DNA of 64,000 nt from Actinernus sp. WN-2022 (Eukaryota > Cnidaria > Anthozoa > Actiniaria > Actinernidae), in contig JAOWCC010000655.1 of the NCBI GenBank assembly GCA_030867875.1, positions 3,945,083 through 4,009,082 of the forward strand, written 5' to 3'. Shown in pieces: positions 44,766-55,276 of this stretch. Numbering within the stretch: position 1 is the first letter of the stretch; each line of letters begins with the position of its first letter. A program made the position numbers and the translations under genes. The notes under the pieces were generated by a model. It was not told where the DNA came from. It ran no database searches and saw only the letters and a list, made by a program, of their open reading frames with translations.

Positions 44766-44929
44766 CGGCGCCGACTAAAAGCCTAAGTAGACGCGAAGGA
44801 GGAACAAACACGGGCATGGCGACGGGAACGCCAAACGAGCCGTACACCAAGAGGAACGCGAGAGAAAGAACAAAATAACTGTACTAGCCGAAACAACGCC
44901 AAAGCAAAACCAAAACAAGCGTAACTCAC

Positions 44930-45166
44930 CTAGGGAGGTTCCTGGGGTGCCGGGGCGGCAGCTTGGCCTTGAGCAAATAGTGGAGCTTGTTGTGCTTGCT
45001 CGGCGATCACTTGTGGCTGAATAGCTTGTTCTCCTTGTGGAGCGGATGGAGGTGGAGGAGCTGCTCCCTGGACGGCTTGCTGCAGGAGAGCGGCGTTGGA
45101 CCGGGCCGGCACTGGCCATGGTATGAAAAGAACCTTGCACGGCGCAGCGATGGCGGGATAAATCAA
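44930..45166 (-). pseudogene. Pro/Gln/Ala-rich ORF at the 5' end of the retroelement
   Basis: The product (MIYPAIAAPCKVLF...; QQAVQGAAPPPPSAP; QAQQAPLFAQGQAAAPAP) is low-complexity and ends at CCTCCCTAG followed by GTGAGT, which looks like a splice donor. It may be the N-terminal part of Gag, with the tandem arrays lying in an intron. That is inference. No independent family identity. Confidence 0.4.
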
Positions 45167-45284
45167 CAGCGTTGCCCCCCGAAACCCAGAGACTGCTTTT
45201 AACCGAAGAGCCCAGCTTCTTGTCTTTCGAGTGATTTATACCGCTAGAGGAGGTGAGAATGCCACGAGGGGTTTGCACCCCGGG

Positions 45285-45402
45285 GCCGGGTTGTTCAAAG
45301 CCCGATTAGTGTTAATCCTGGATTAACTCTGCACAAAACCTATTGGTTGTCATGGAAATTAACCCTGGATTAGCACTAATCGGGCTTTGAACAACCGGGC
45401 CC
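45285..45402. mobile_element. ~118-bp palindromic MITE, TTGTTCAAAGCCCGATTAG arms
   Basis: GCCGGGTTGTTCAAAGCCCG and the complement at the right end form ~38-bp arms through ATTAGTGTTAATCC, with a short central spacer. It is an efficient hairpin former and separates the retroelement from the duplicated gene array. Confidence 0.85.
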
Positions 45403-45636
45403 TGGGGAATAATAACTTAGTGCGCCAGTGCGAATCGAATTAGTGCCGCTTTTTCGCGTGGGCACCAGTGAGAATAGGGACAATATTTTCGGGTGGTAAA
45501 ACTGTGTCGGACATTTCCAGCATTAGCACTGAGTTTGCCGCAAACCAATGACGCATTTACATGGCGGGAAATATGAATTAGACGCGCCAATAAGTAATTT
45601 AAGAACGCGCTAATGTCAATTATTATCTTCAATCTG

Positions 45637-45670
45637 ATTGGTTGAGCGAACCGGCCACAGAGTATATAAA
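45637..45670 (+). promoter_or_regulatory. Core promoter of unit 1 signal exon (CCAAT-like and TATA box)
   Basis: ATTGG (45637-45641, inverted CCAAT) precedes TATATAAA (45663-45670), 80 bp before the start codon. Transcription would begin near 45695-45700. Identical elements occur at 50856-50863 (unit 2) and 57130-57137 (unit 3). Confidence 0.7.
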
Positions 45671-45750
45671 CCGTTATCGCTAGCCTTTAAATCACTGTCT
45701 ATCGAACGCATCACTGACACGACAAGCGGGCTTGAGAGGCACAATTCAAT

Positions 45751-45814
45751 ATGGTTTTGAAGACGCTCTCACTTCTAGCAGTCACATTATCAATCGTTCT
45801 TGCTGAGAACGCGT
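45751..45814 (+). CDS. Signal-peptide first exon, unit 1
   Basis: ATG opens 21 codons (MVLKTLSLLAVTLSIV then LAENA) with a classic hydrophobic core and a cleavage site after LA or NA. It ends at donor GCGT|GTGAGT (phase 1). Two near-identical exons follow downstream. I cannot identify the rest of the protein. The next clear downstream acceptor on this strand is CCTCTTCAG at 48933, in front of the GPCR. The product is either a secreted peptide or the head of another protein. Confidence 0.6.
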
Positions 45815-47705
45815 GTGAGTACTACTGTACATCTCAATTTAACTTTGTTCCTGTTCTATATTTGTGTCTAGAACTATTGAAATTAGTTATTCAAAACGAT
45901 AACTAAATTTTGATTTAAAAATATCCTCTAGCCTGAACTGGAATTAAGGTTCTTTTTTACGGAATTGCCAAACAAAAATAACTGTAAATGTTATGTTATT
46001 GTGCATCTGATTTCCCTCTGACCACTGCAGTTCATAGCATTGTGTCTTTCGTGTAATTTCTCTTGTCCTTGATTGTAACTCAGCAGGTACTCCGGTTATC
46101 ACTTGAGACATTCATTAACTACTGCTTTAAATTCCTTTTTGAATCTATTTGTAGTTTACAATGCTTTCCGTTCAAAATAGGAAATTTGTGAATTAGTCGA
46201 AAAGTCCAAGAGAAAGAATGGACAATTCTTTTGTCGCTCCTGTTCCGGACCTGTCTCGAACCGTGTTCTGACTGTTGGCCATCAGCCGTAAGATCCCAAG
46301 GTTTTCCGCCTTAATTTTATAAGGAATGCCTCAGTTATTTTTCACCCTAAGTCATATCTTCTTTTCCGCCTACGTTGTTCGCAAACGATATGCTTAGTTC
46401 CTTTCCTCGAGTTTTACTTGTGTGTTTATGATGTGATGCTATAAATTAAACCATTTATTAATATTTTGGCGCTCATTTTCACGGTTCTTGACTTGAATAG
46501 AAATTCAGAGTTTTTGTTTTGTTTTTAATTTCAACGGGTTCAAGCTATGACAGTCTCGATGGCAAACAAAAATAAACTCTGGGGGAGTAGTTGCATCTTC
46601 TATTTTTATTCCAGCGGCGTTTTGAAGCTTCAGCGATTATTGTCAAAAGCTAGAAAATAATTTCAGTAAGGTTCCTTTGCCGAAATCATAAAAATATTGA
46701 CAATAGACAGGCCTCAGGGCAAAAAGTAGCCTATAGCACATTGCAGAGACTGCTTTCGAAACTGAGTTGCGATTTGGATGAAGTAAATAAGACAGACGTT
46801 AACGGAATTTAATGAGCATTATTTTACTAGTAAACCGTGTTCTGAGACAGTATTACAACTGACATTCGGTAAAGCGCAGTAAAACTAACTATAGTTTCAC
46901 GAGCGATAAAGGTTAGGTGTCATTTCGGAAAAATGTTCTTGCAGCGTCGCAATTAACGTCATACAGACGTACTAATACCGTTGTAAAGGTATTGAGTGGA
47001 AGAAGATATATATTTAATCCGTTTTGAACAAACGTTAAGTACGTAGCTGTTGTATATTTTTCAAAGTCCGCCCGCCAGAAGCAGCTCAGCCCTTCATGCT
47101 TTGAAAACAATTTGTTTCTTAATTATCCCTTACGAATCCCAACTAAATTGTCTAAAATACTGTGTGTCGGGGATTTTTGATATGTTGCGTATTGCAGATT
47201 TTATCCCTTTTTAAAGTCGTCCCATTTTGATACAAAGTCGTAAACCTGCAATAAAATAAATTCAAAATTCCCCGATACCTTATTTCAGAAACGACTGTCT
47301 TAGAACTACGACAGTAGAGTTCGGGGAAAGCATAAATACGTGTTGACGTTTTGGACTTTTCGACTCGAAGGCAGTTTGTACACACTCGTTTGAAGCTAAA
47401 AATATTTTGTTGTTGACTATTTAGTTTGTTGTTGTTGTAAAAAAAGACGCCTCGTGGATCCACAGCTATTTTGACCATGTTATGACGAATTGTCAATATT
47501 AGGACAGGCAAATAAAAAACTAACTTCAATTTGTTAAGTCGACCCATTTTGATACAAGGTCATAAACCTGCACGAAAAATATTTTCAAAATTCCCCGACA
47601 CCTTATTTGAGAAACGACTTTTTTCTACGACTCGTTAAAATTTGAGAAAAATTAGACAACATAAACGCGAAAAGCGGTTGGACTTGAACAAAGTTCTGTT
47701 TTGAG
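45815..47705. other. Spacer after signal exon 1; no gene recognised
   Basis: Unlike units 2 and 3, the sequence after the donor is unique here. CCCCGA(C/T)ACCTTATTT(C/G)AGAAACGAC occurs at ~47270-47295 and ~47597-47620 and GTCG...CCCATTTTGATACAA at ~47216 and ~47540, so a ~325-bp direct repeat is present. ORFs on the minus strand across it are not recognisable. Confidence 0.45.
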
Positions 47706-47714
47706 GCAATAACT

Positions 47715-47861
47715 TAGCCCCCTACGCAGCCATCTCTAATTTTCGAAGAAATCAGATTATGGGCTCCGAGTCCTCCTCTTCCCTCCATAGTCATAGGTAA
47801 CCCAATTCACGATTTTTCCGCGGTCAGTTCCGATACTTAGAGATGGCTGCGGAGGAGGCAA
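47715..47861. mobile_element. 147-bp MITE with TAG-type ends and exact 9-bp target duplication
   Basis: The left TIR TAGCCCCCTACGCAGCCATC and the right complement (GATGGCTGCGGAGGAGGCAA) match at 20 of 24 positions. GCAATAACT flanks both sides exactly (47706-47714, 47862-47870). The TIR resembles those at 11425 and 1252. Confidence 0.85.
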
Positions 47862-49005
47862 GCAATAACTGAAGAGCCGAGAAACATTTCACGGTTGACT
47901 AGGAAGTCCCGCCTCAAATTAAGGATAATCTCATCAACTTTAGCCAATCAGAGCGATTCATGTTGTGCTCAGTGTCTCAGCCGATTACAAAGTGCAGACG
48001 AGCTGCAATCTCGAACAGTTTAGCTGAAAACTAAGACCTCCCCTCCCCCTATTTCAGTGATGTTAAATATGGTCCATTTCTGTTAGACGATGGTTTAATA
48101 GACAAGAAAGGAAAGGCTGACTCAACGGTAGAGAGTCTTTCTTCCAATATTTCGCAGGGAAATGTTTCTTGGTACTGTTTAATTTTCCTCCAGCCCACCC
48201 CTACGTATCATTAATGAACGGTCCTTTAAGTTTGATCACGTTTGTTCATACCAAGTGGTTCGAGAGTTTGACCTCTTTCGATAAAATACACTTCTCGCGC
48301 TTAGATCCCTATACCATAGGAGATCCTGTTATTTATCATTTCGTCTGTGGTCCCTCCAATTTTCCTGCTATAATGGTTTAATCACTGAATGGGGGAGGGG
48401 TGGTATATTTTTCAATTCAATTTGACCGGATTGTGGCTCAGAACACAGGCTTGACTGAGAAGAGAGAAAGCTATACAGTTTACCGATGCCCGAACTAGTG
48501 TCGATTCCAGTTTAATTTTAAAGAAGAAACACTATTTTAGGAGTAAAGAAAAATGGTAGTACAGCAAGCGAACAATGTTACATTCACTCATTTCGTCGCG
48601 CTGAAGCAAAACCGGCAAATCTTAGCTTCCTACATTGAAAATAACAAAACTTTATTGCTTGATTCTTTGTGGACTTCGGTCTTCTAACTTCTTTAGCGAA
48701 AATGAAATAAGATGCCCAGCAGTGAATAACGACAGCTGTAAAATATTTTCGCGCCTTTTTTAGCCGGAAATCAGGAAGTCGCATTTTCAAGCTTTTAAAA
48801 AATATATTTCAGTTTGAGTTTTTTTGTGATGCTAGATTAGGGCTTTTAGATTGCGAAAAAACGTATTTTCAACATCCTGTCACACCTCGATTCAGGACAT
48901 CAGTGTTTTTCGCATCAATAATTTCCTCTTCAGTTCTAAAAGTAAAAGTAGTCATTGCATAATATCACTGAAGACGGACCAAGAAATCTAGCTCATTCAA
49001 AGAAG

Positions 49006-50073
49006 ATGGTTAACGACTCAAACGACAGTTTCCCAGTACCGGGAGATGTCGAGGAAGAGGGATTCCCTCCCCTAGTACGGAATATCTACATTGGGTACTA
49101 TATTGTGATCTTTCTATCGGCGTGCATTGGTAATATTTTCGCAATTTTAACTTGCTACAAGACTTACAAAGAAAGCACATCGGTGATACTCCGCTATATT
49201 GCTAGTCTGGCCATAGCAGATTTACTTTTGACACTGCTCACTCCAGCCGACCTTGCGGTGTTCCTTACCGGCTCGTGGGTTTGTGGTGGAGCGTTTTGTA
49301 GGATCCGGAGCTTCTTGATAGAGAGTAGCTACATCACATCGACTCTGACATTGGCGGCGATCAGCCATGAGCGACATCTAGCCGTCTCTTCGCCACTTCT
49401 TGCTCGTTCCCAAAGAGTCCAACAAAGAAAACTTATCCCGCTTTTGATCTGGATTGTCGCGATGGGATCATGTCTTCCGCTACTGTACGCGTACGAAATT
49501 ATCAAGGATAAAGACTCTGAGGACCAGTGCGTAGACAAGGGCTGGGGAGACCTCGGAAGTCAGGTTTATTATACATTTCAAGGAATCCTTCTATGTCTCG
49601 TTCCATTGGGATACATGTTGTGGGCTCATCATCAGATCTTCAAAGCTATGAACAAGCGTAAAATATCAAGAGAAAACATGACCACGGTTACAACCTCAAC
49701 AGAGAGAGTGAATCAACAGAAAATCACCAAAATGTTGGCCGTAGTTACACTGATATTCGTGTGTTGTCACCTTCCGTTAATTCTTTTCAGGTCTTTGAAG
49801 TACTTCTACATCTACTCTCAGGACATGGTGTGGCGATTCGTGCAGTTAATCATATTCACCCAAGCGGCGGTCAATCCAATAATTTATTGCTTCTACAGCA
49901 AACAATTCAGAGGCGTATTTAAAGACTTGTTGAAATGTAGGTACAATACAATTGTTGAGAGGAGGAGGGAACTTTCAAGAAGAACTACATCATTACGTTT
50001 TCTCTCTGCAAGTTCGCTTAAACTCCACACGCTGAATGCACCAGAACTGGCACAGAGGCTAACTAGAAAGTGA
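49006..50073 (+). CDS. Rhodopsin-family (class A) G-protein-coupled receptor, copy 1, intronless ORF
   Basis: The 355-residue receptor has seven hydrophobic segments. TM1 carries GNIFAIL and TM2 has LAIADLLL (Asp2.50). The TM3 Cys is in CGGAFC, and the TM3 end reads SHERHLAV, so ERH replaces DRY. TM4 is LIWIVAMGSCLP, with an ECL2 Cys in DQCVDKG. TM5 is LCLVPLGYML, TM6 FVCCHLPLIL (CCHLP for CWxP) and TM7 AAVNPIIYCFY (NPxxY). Ser/Arg-rich tail. Overall it resembles peptide receptors (orexin/NPFF/QRFP-like), but the ligand cannot be inferred. An in-frame ATG at 48955 would add 17 residues; I prefer ATG 49006 because the same start is kept in copy 2, where the upstream Met is not in frame. An acceptor at 48933 (TTTCCTCTTCAG) suggests a spliced 5' UTR. 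Confidence 0.9.
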   Translation: MVNDSNDSFPVPGDVEEEGFPPLVRNIYIGYYIVIFLSACIGNIFAILTCYKTYKESTSVILRYIASLAIADLLLTLLTPADLAVFLTGSWVCGGAFCRIRSFLIESSYITSTLTLAAISHERHLAVSSPLLARSQRVQQRKLIPLLIWIVAMGSCLPLLYAYEIIKDKDSEDQCVDKGWGDLGSQVYYTFQGILLCLVPLGYMLWAHHQIFKAMNKRKISRENMTTVTTSTERVNQQKITKMLAVVTLIFVCCHLPLILFRSLKYFYIYSQDMVWRFVQLIIFTQAAVNPIIYCFYSKQFRGVFKDLLKCRYNTIVERRRELSRRTTSLRFLSASSLKLHTLNAPELAQRLTRK

Positions 50074-50361
50074 CTGAGAAAAACAAACTTAGGAAAAACA
50101 CTATGCAAAGTAACGAACAGCAAAACGAGAGACATTTTTAAAAACGCCAGAATAATTATCTTGAAAAAAACTGATGATTTATCGGAAGCTTTGATTACTA
50201 TATAATACTAGTATACCTAACAGGTAGTGAATGCTGCTCTGCTCATTAGAAGAGAACCTGCAGTAGCACTTTGGCAGGAAAAATATATAACTGGGTGATA
50301 AAAATGCCAAGGTGTTAGATGAATATATTTTGTAGAAAAAAGCAAGTGAAGAAAAAAGCAA

Positions 50362-50778
50362 GTGAATATCGACATAAAGATAACGAATAGTGATGGAACG
50401 AGTCATTCCCTTCAAAGAAAAGATCATATTAAATACCTAATCGGTGTGAAGATTGATGATGCAATTTCCTGGAAGTACCATATATCCTATGTTTGCTCAC
50501 GCACTGCAAAAAATACTGGTATGATTTATAAACTAAGACACTATCTATCCCTACAACAATTAAGACAACTATATTACAATATTATTTACCCATATATATC
50601 ATATGCAATATTAGCATGGGGTAGTGACTATAAATCACATATTCAAAAAATCCAAACAAAGCAAAACCAAGTTATAAGAGCGATATTATTTGCATGCTCA
50701 TATGGGGAAAATACGGAAAGTGCTCTGCTCCTTATCAACCTGTTAGATATGCTTACAGCTTATTGCTTACGCCAATAA
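50362..50778 (+). pseudogene. LINE reverse-transcriptase C-terminal fragment, unit 1
   Basis: DHIKYLIGVKIDDAISWKYH, followed by KLRHYLSLQQLRQLYYNIIY and PYISYAILAWGS, is the conserved end of CR1/jockey-group non-LTR RTs (the KYLGV.ID..L.W..HI and YPY..Y....WG motifs). It is open but has no catalytic YADD, so it is a truncated fragment. It travels with the duplicated unit. Confidence 0.8.
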
Positions 50779-50855
50779 TTTAAGTAATTTAAGAACGCGC
50801 TAATGTCAATTGTTATCTTCAATCTGATTGGTTTAGCGAACCGGCGGTCACAGAG

Positions 50856-51008
50856 TATATAAACCGTTATCACTAGCCTTTAAATCACTGTCCCATCGAA
50901 CGCATCACTGACACGACAAACGGGCTAGAGAGGCACGGTTCAAAATGCTTTTGAAGACACTCTCGCTTCTAGCAGTCACATTATCAATCGTTCTTGCTGA
51001 GAACGCGT
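50856..51008 (+). CDS. Promoter and signal-peptide first exon, unit 2
   Basis: TATATAAA at 50856-50863, ATG at 50945 and donor GCGT|GTGAGT after 51008. The peptide starts MLLKTLSLLAVTLSIV, differing from unit 1 only at residue 2. Strong conservation of promoter, reading frame and donor across units argues that the exon is or was functional. It lies 4.3 kb upstream of GPCR copy 2. Confidence 0.6.
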
Positions 51009-51654
51009 GTGAGTACCACTGCAATTTATTTATTGTCTATTTTAATATGCTTATTATTCCAAAGATATTGTTCTAAGACCAGTAAATGATTATCTACTAC
51101 TTCAATAGTGGCAATTAGAGCCCAGTTCGTGAGGGCACTTTGTAAAAAATTGGTATATTTGATCCGAACCTTGTTACATCGAAATTATTGAGGAGACGGA
51201 GGACACGGCTGGAATTCAGGCTATCTACATGTCAGTTGTCAGTAAAAAAAATAGCCATTTGTCAGTTAGCCCTAGTTAATCATTACAAGAGAACATTTAC
51301 AATGTTTGACCCACAAAAAACAAATTTGTCAGTTGTTAGTTATTTTTCGCTTGTCAGTTGTCAGTAAAAAAAATCGTCATTTGTCCGTTATTTTTAAGGC
51401 CGTTTGTCAGTAGTCAGTTAACCCCATTCAGTCCCTCTTTAATCCACCTTTATAATTAATATTCCCCGATTAACGTTTGATACTTTATTTTAGGTTTCCT
51501 GCCATTCCAAATAAAGTCAGTAATAATACATTCTACAACTTTAATGAACTCAGCTGTGACGTGTAATTGTATAGTTTGGATAGTCACTTGTATTTTGCCA
51601 TATATAAGCTAGGTTAAACCACGCGCCCGCCAAATTGATAGGGTAGTTTTAAAA

Positions 51655-51840
51655 TTAGACAATATAATGCCATTTCTCATTTTTAGAAAAATAAATACCC
51701 AGAATCTTAACACCTTTATTGTGGAAATTTACCCATTTGATATTTCGTGAGCATGTTTCTCTTTTACTAACTTTTCCCAACCAACCTGCGTGTGATTTTG
51801 TTAAATTAATTTTAAGTGACGAGACATATAAACCAATGAA
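51655..51840 (-). pseudogene. L1/Tx1-like non-LTR RT fragment, unit 2 (truncated)
   Basis: SSLKINLTKSHAGWLGKVSK and FHNKGVKILGIYFSK match the conserved LKxNxxKS and VKxLGIxF segments after the RT catalytic motif. The larger homologue is at 57823-58780. A deletion joins GACGAGA directly to CATATAAACC. Confidence 0.7.
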
Positions 51841-52299
51841 AAGAGGGTAGAGAGGGACATATAATATGAAACAAAAATAATAAAGTGATGTGATGATGAT
51901 TGTGAAATACAAATTAGGGACCGTTCATTAATTGTACGTAGTTGCTAAAGCAAAACCGGCAAACCTTAGCTTCCTACATTGAATTCTCTGAACAATAAGT
52001 TTTTGATTGATTGAAAATAACAAAACTTTATTGCTTGATTCTTTGTGGACTTTCGGTCTTCTAACTTCTTTAGCGAAAATGAAATAAAATGCCCAGCTTT
52101 CAATTTTTTTCGCCATTTTTTTCGCCGGAAATCAGGAAGTCGCATTTCCGAGGTTTAAAAAAATATATTTCAGTTTTTTTTGTGATGCTAGATTAGGCTT
52201 TTAGATTTAGAATAGCGCTGCGCATAGAAGTGACGTCACAAAATTTAGACCCCCCTCCAAGACTCGGACAAACAAACCACTTTTCGCGTTAGAACTTAC

Positions 52300-54180
52300 A
52301 AGAATTGACCAGCACGGCTTCAGTTCGTCCTCTGACTATTCTACTAGAGTTCAAGTTCAAGTTCATCAAGTTCATTTTATTTTGCACTATGTTTTTTATA
52401 AAGATAATTACACAAGAAAATAATTGTAGAAAGAAAAAGAGAGATACGGTAATAATAAAATAGTTATGAATTTCAAGAATGTGCATAGAGTTTAAAGGAG
52501 CCATAGGCTTTCTAGTTGACCCCTATCACAAGAAAAATAAATGAGGATATTTGGAGCACAGAAAATACATAAATATCTATTGTACAAGTTTACTTGAGTA
52601 GTAATCGACTGGAATTAATGTTAATAGGAAGAAGAATTTATTTACAATATTGATACATAATTATATGGAAACGTTGACAATATATTTATATATATATAAA
52701 TATATTACTCGATCTTAGTTATTATTCTATATTTACAATTTTATACAATAATTTAGGCCTGGTTTTCAAGTAAAAATAATTTGTATTGTTTTTTAAAACT
52801 ATTGTGTGGGAGGTATTTTTTTTCCATAATCGTGATGCAAGAGATTTAAATCTCGATAGACCATAATTAGTTCTGGAAGCTGGTCTGTATAAGTTTTGGT
52901 TGGTAGCATATCTAGTATTATAATGATGAATATCAGTTGCAGAGGGGACTAAGTCGAAAATAGCAGATGGTACACCTGTTTTAACATATTTAATTTTGTG
53001 AACAAGAGTGGAGATTTTCAGATTAAAGGCATTGTCAAGTTTTAGAATTTGCAAAATTCTATAGTATGGGGTGGCATTTTCAAATTTGCTAGCAAAGAAG
53101 ATGCAGCGAACACATTTATTTTGCTTTGTTTTAATTTTACTTAGTCTACTTAACAGTAGTACCCCAGATCATTAGGCAATAACTCAAATACGAATAGATA
53201 AGAGTATAATAAAGTTGCTTTAGAATAGTAATTGAAATATAGTATCTTTAATAGCTTACAAATAATTCCAATATTTTTGGCAATTTTATTATTAACATGT
53301 GTAATTTGAGTGTCACATCGTAAGTGTTTGTCAATAAAAACCCGAAGATATTTAATATATGTTTTTTGCTCAATATTGTAAGCAGTTATTCTTATATTAG
53401 GGTTCTTCTTGTGTTTTTTCATTTAAATCCTTTCTTACATCTAAGACTTCTTCCCAATTTGTTAAATTTATATCAGCCAAATATTGATCCTTATTAAATT
53501 TAGAATAATCTCGATAATAGTGTTTGTGACTAGTTTTTTCCACTTGAGTTCGAACTATGCAGAATACTGGCAGGTGATCAGATATGTCAACAGTAGCAAT
53601 TCCTGAAGTAATCTGGGATAGAGGTGTGTTGGTATAGATATGGTCAATAAGTGTTGAAGTGTGATCCGTTATTCTAGTAGGTTTGGTAATAACAGGGAGA
53701 AGGCTATTAGTAAATAGCATATCTAAATATTCTTCAGTTAGTGAATGTGTATTATATTTTAAAAAGTCAACATTTATGTCACCAAATATGTAAATTTGAT
53801 GTTTATTGGGGTTCAGTGTTTTAATAATGTTGTTTAGTTGAGTAGTAAATTCTGCAAGGTCATTAGTAGGGTGTCTGTATATACAACCAACAATTATAGG
53901 TTTTGCATTCTTTCCTGGATCAATTTGGGACCAACAAGATTCCACGAATTTCAATTCAAATTTGATATCTGGTCTAGGTACAGCTTTAATATTTTTAGCT
54001 ATGTAGAGGCCTGCACCACCAGCATTAGTTAATGAATCAATGTGAAGGAAATTATAAGAGCGGATGTCAATATTTGTAACAGAATATTCGTAACAAATAC
54101 GGCTTTCCTGTATTATATTTCTTTCCTGTATTATATTTTGAAAGAGAGTCCGATTATTATACTGTCGAACAGCTTAGACG
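52300..54180 (-). pseudogene. Nested non-LTR retrotransposon (LINE), 5'-truncated and internally deleted
   Basis: From ~54150 to 53397 the minus strand encodes the end of an AP endonuclease: NAGGAGLYIAKNI, VGCIYRHP, FGDINVDF and ISDHLPVF (catalytic Asn/Asp and SDH residues). At 53422 it jumps to the RT C-terminus (YIKYLRVFIDKHLRCDTQI), so most of the RT is deleted. At 53054-52722 the C-terminal region follows (VHKIKYVKTGVPSAIF, HYNTRYATNQNLY, SRFKSLASRLW). Likely CR1/Rex-group. Part of the same insertion is at 63041-63868. Confidence 0.8.
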
Positions 54181-54659
54181 TTGGCTAAAATATAGGGGAT
54201 TGAACCAAAGCGATAAATGGCCATCTTATCAAACGAGTTCCACCGACTGCAAACATGGCGCGAAATACAGTGTTTGTATGGGAATCCGATGCCACATAAT
54301 TTCCGTAAAATCGAATTTCTGAAATATTCACCGTCTACAAACTTAAGATACCAGGTAAAAGATTGAATGATCAAAATTTGATGGATGTAGCTTTGCTGGG
54401 AAGCGTGCAATCGTGTTTTCAGGTTTCCATACATTTGTCTGTAACAACGAGTCCAAGTACGCGGGAAAATTTAGACAAGTGTATGGAAAACTGAAAAGAC
54501 GATTACACGCTTCCCAGCACAGCTAAATCGCTCAACTTTTGATCAGTTAATCTTTTACCTGATATCTAAAGTTAGTAGACGGTGAATATTTCAGAAATGC
54601 GATTTTATTGAAATTATTTGGTTGAACTGTAGTTCCTTCTCCGCCGCTATGTTTACTGA

Positions 54660-54946
54660 CGGGTATAGTGGGACTTCAGTAATCTATAGCTCAGCAAACT
54701 CCGCTTGCCTTTCATTGTACTCGTCTCGTTGTTGTGTGCTTTTGAGGCCTCCTGTACAAACATCTATCCAACGCTGATATTTCTCACTGCATTCCCTGTG
54801 AAGGTTTTGGAACGGAAAAGTTCCATCGAAAAGGCCAAGAAAAGATGAGAAACCCCTACAATTTTACATCTCTGAGATTTATCAATGTTTTTTTCACATC
54901 TAGAGTCATTCTTACATCTCCCCCAGCAACAGTGCTTGGTAGTCAC
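54660..54946 (-). pseudogene. Frameshifted THAP-domain sequence
   Basis: ATG at 54946 opens TKHCCWGRCKNDSRCEKN, the CxxxC start typical of THAP zinc fingers. A later frame reads FPFQNLHRECSEKYQRWIDV, matching the FPKP...C..W...C part of THAP. The two lie in different frames and internal residues are missing, so this copy is broken. THAP domains bind the termini of P-type transposons or regulatory DNA. The rest of a transposase is not seen; the LINE interrupts the region. Confidence 0.6.
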
Positions 54947-55276
54947 TATTACTCATATGACTGGGAATATAATTTAAGGTACTGCTTCTTTTTACGATCG
55001 AAAAAACTACGAATTATGTTCTAACACGACTCTCGAACTCACTGAAATACTGTAAACAGCGGCGTTTGTTTGTCCGAGTCTTGCGGGGGTCTCGTCTCAG
55101 ACAACTGCGCAGCGCTAACAAAATTTGCGAAAAAAACGTATTTTCAACATCCTGTCACACCTCGATTCAGGACATCAGTGTTTTTCGCATCAGTAATTTC
55201 CTCTTCAGGTCTAAAAGTAAAAGTAGTCATTGCATAATATCAAGACGGACCAAGAAATCTAGCTCATTCAAAGAAG

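Larger units (their letters stand above)
41490..45280 (-). mobile_element. Decayed DIRS-like retrotransposon (Gag, RT, RNase H)
   Basis: Order on the minus strand: Pro/Gln-rich ORF (45166-44930), 63-bp then 24-bp tandem arrays, Gag with zinc knuckle (43984-43436), RT (43043-42222) and RNase H (42212-41490). The RT YIDD box, the RNase H start VSDASQYGWGG and the following LSR...GPHTF region look like DIRS-type tyrosine-recombinase retroelements, but I did not find the recombinase or inverted terminal repeats. No LTRs are evident. End points are those of recognisable coding sequence. Each of Gag and Pol is broken by one in-frame stop. Confidence 0.65.
45592..50781 (+). repeat. Unit 1 of a tandem segmental duplication (signal exon - GPCR - LINE fragment)
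   Basis: AAGTAATTTAAGAACGCGCT begins each unit, at 45592, 50782 and 57056. Unit 1 contains the promoter/signal exon (45637-45814), a diverged spacer, the GPCR (49006-50073) and the LINE fragment (50362-50778). It lacks the THAP-type element between 48852 and 48853. Confidence 0.85.
52213..55117 (-). mobile_element. 2.9 kb TIR DNA transposon-like element with THAP-like coding sequence and a nested LINE
   Basis: The left end TAGCGCTGCGCA... and the right end ...TGCGCAGCGCTA are inverted repeats. The arms include GACCCCCCTCCAAGACTCGG / CCGAGTCTTGCGGGGGTC and GTTTGTTTGTCCGAG, ~65 bp with mismatches and small gaps. Unit 1 lacks the whole segment at the corresponding position (48852/48853). Next to the right TIR, minus-strand sequence looks like a THAP domain, which is typical of P-element-type transposases. 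I could not fix the target duplication; only ATTT is shared at the flanks. Confidence 0.7.
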
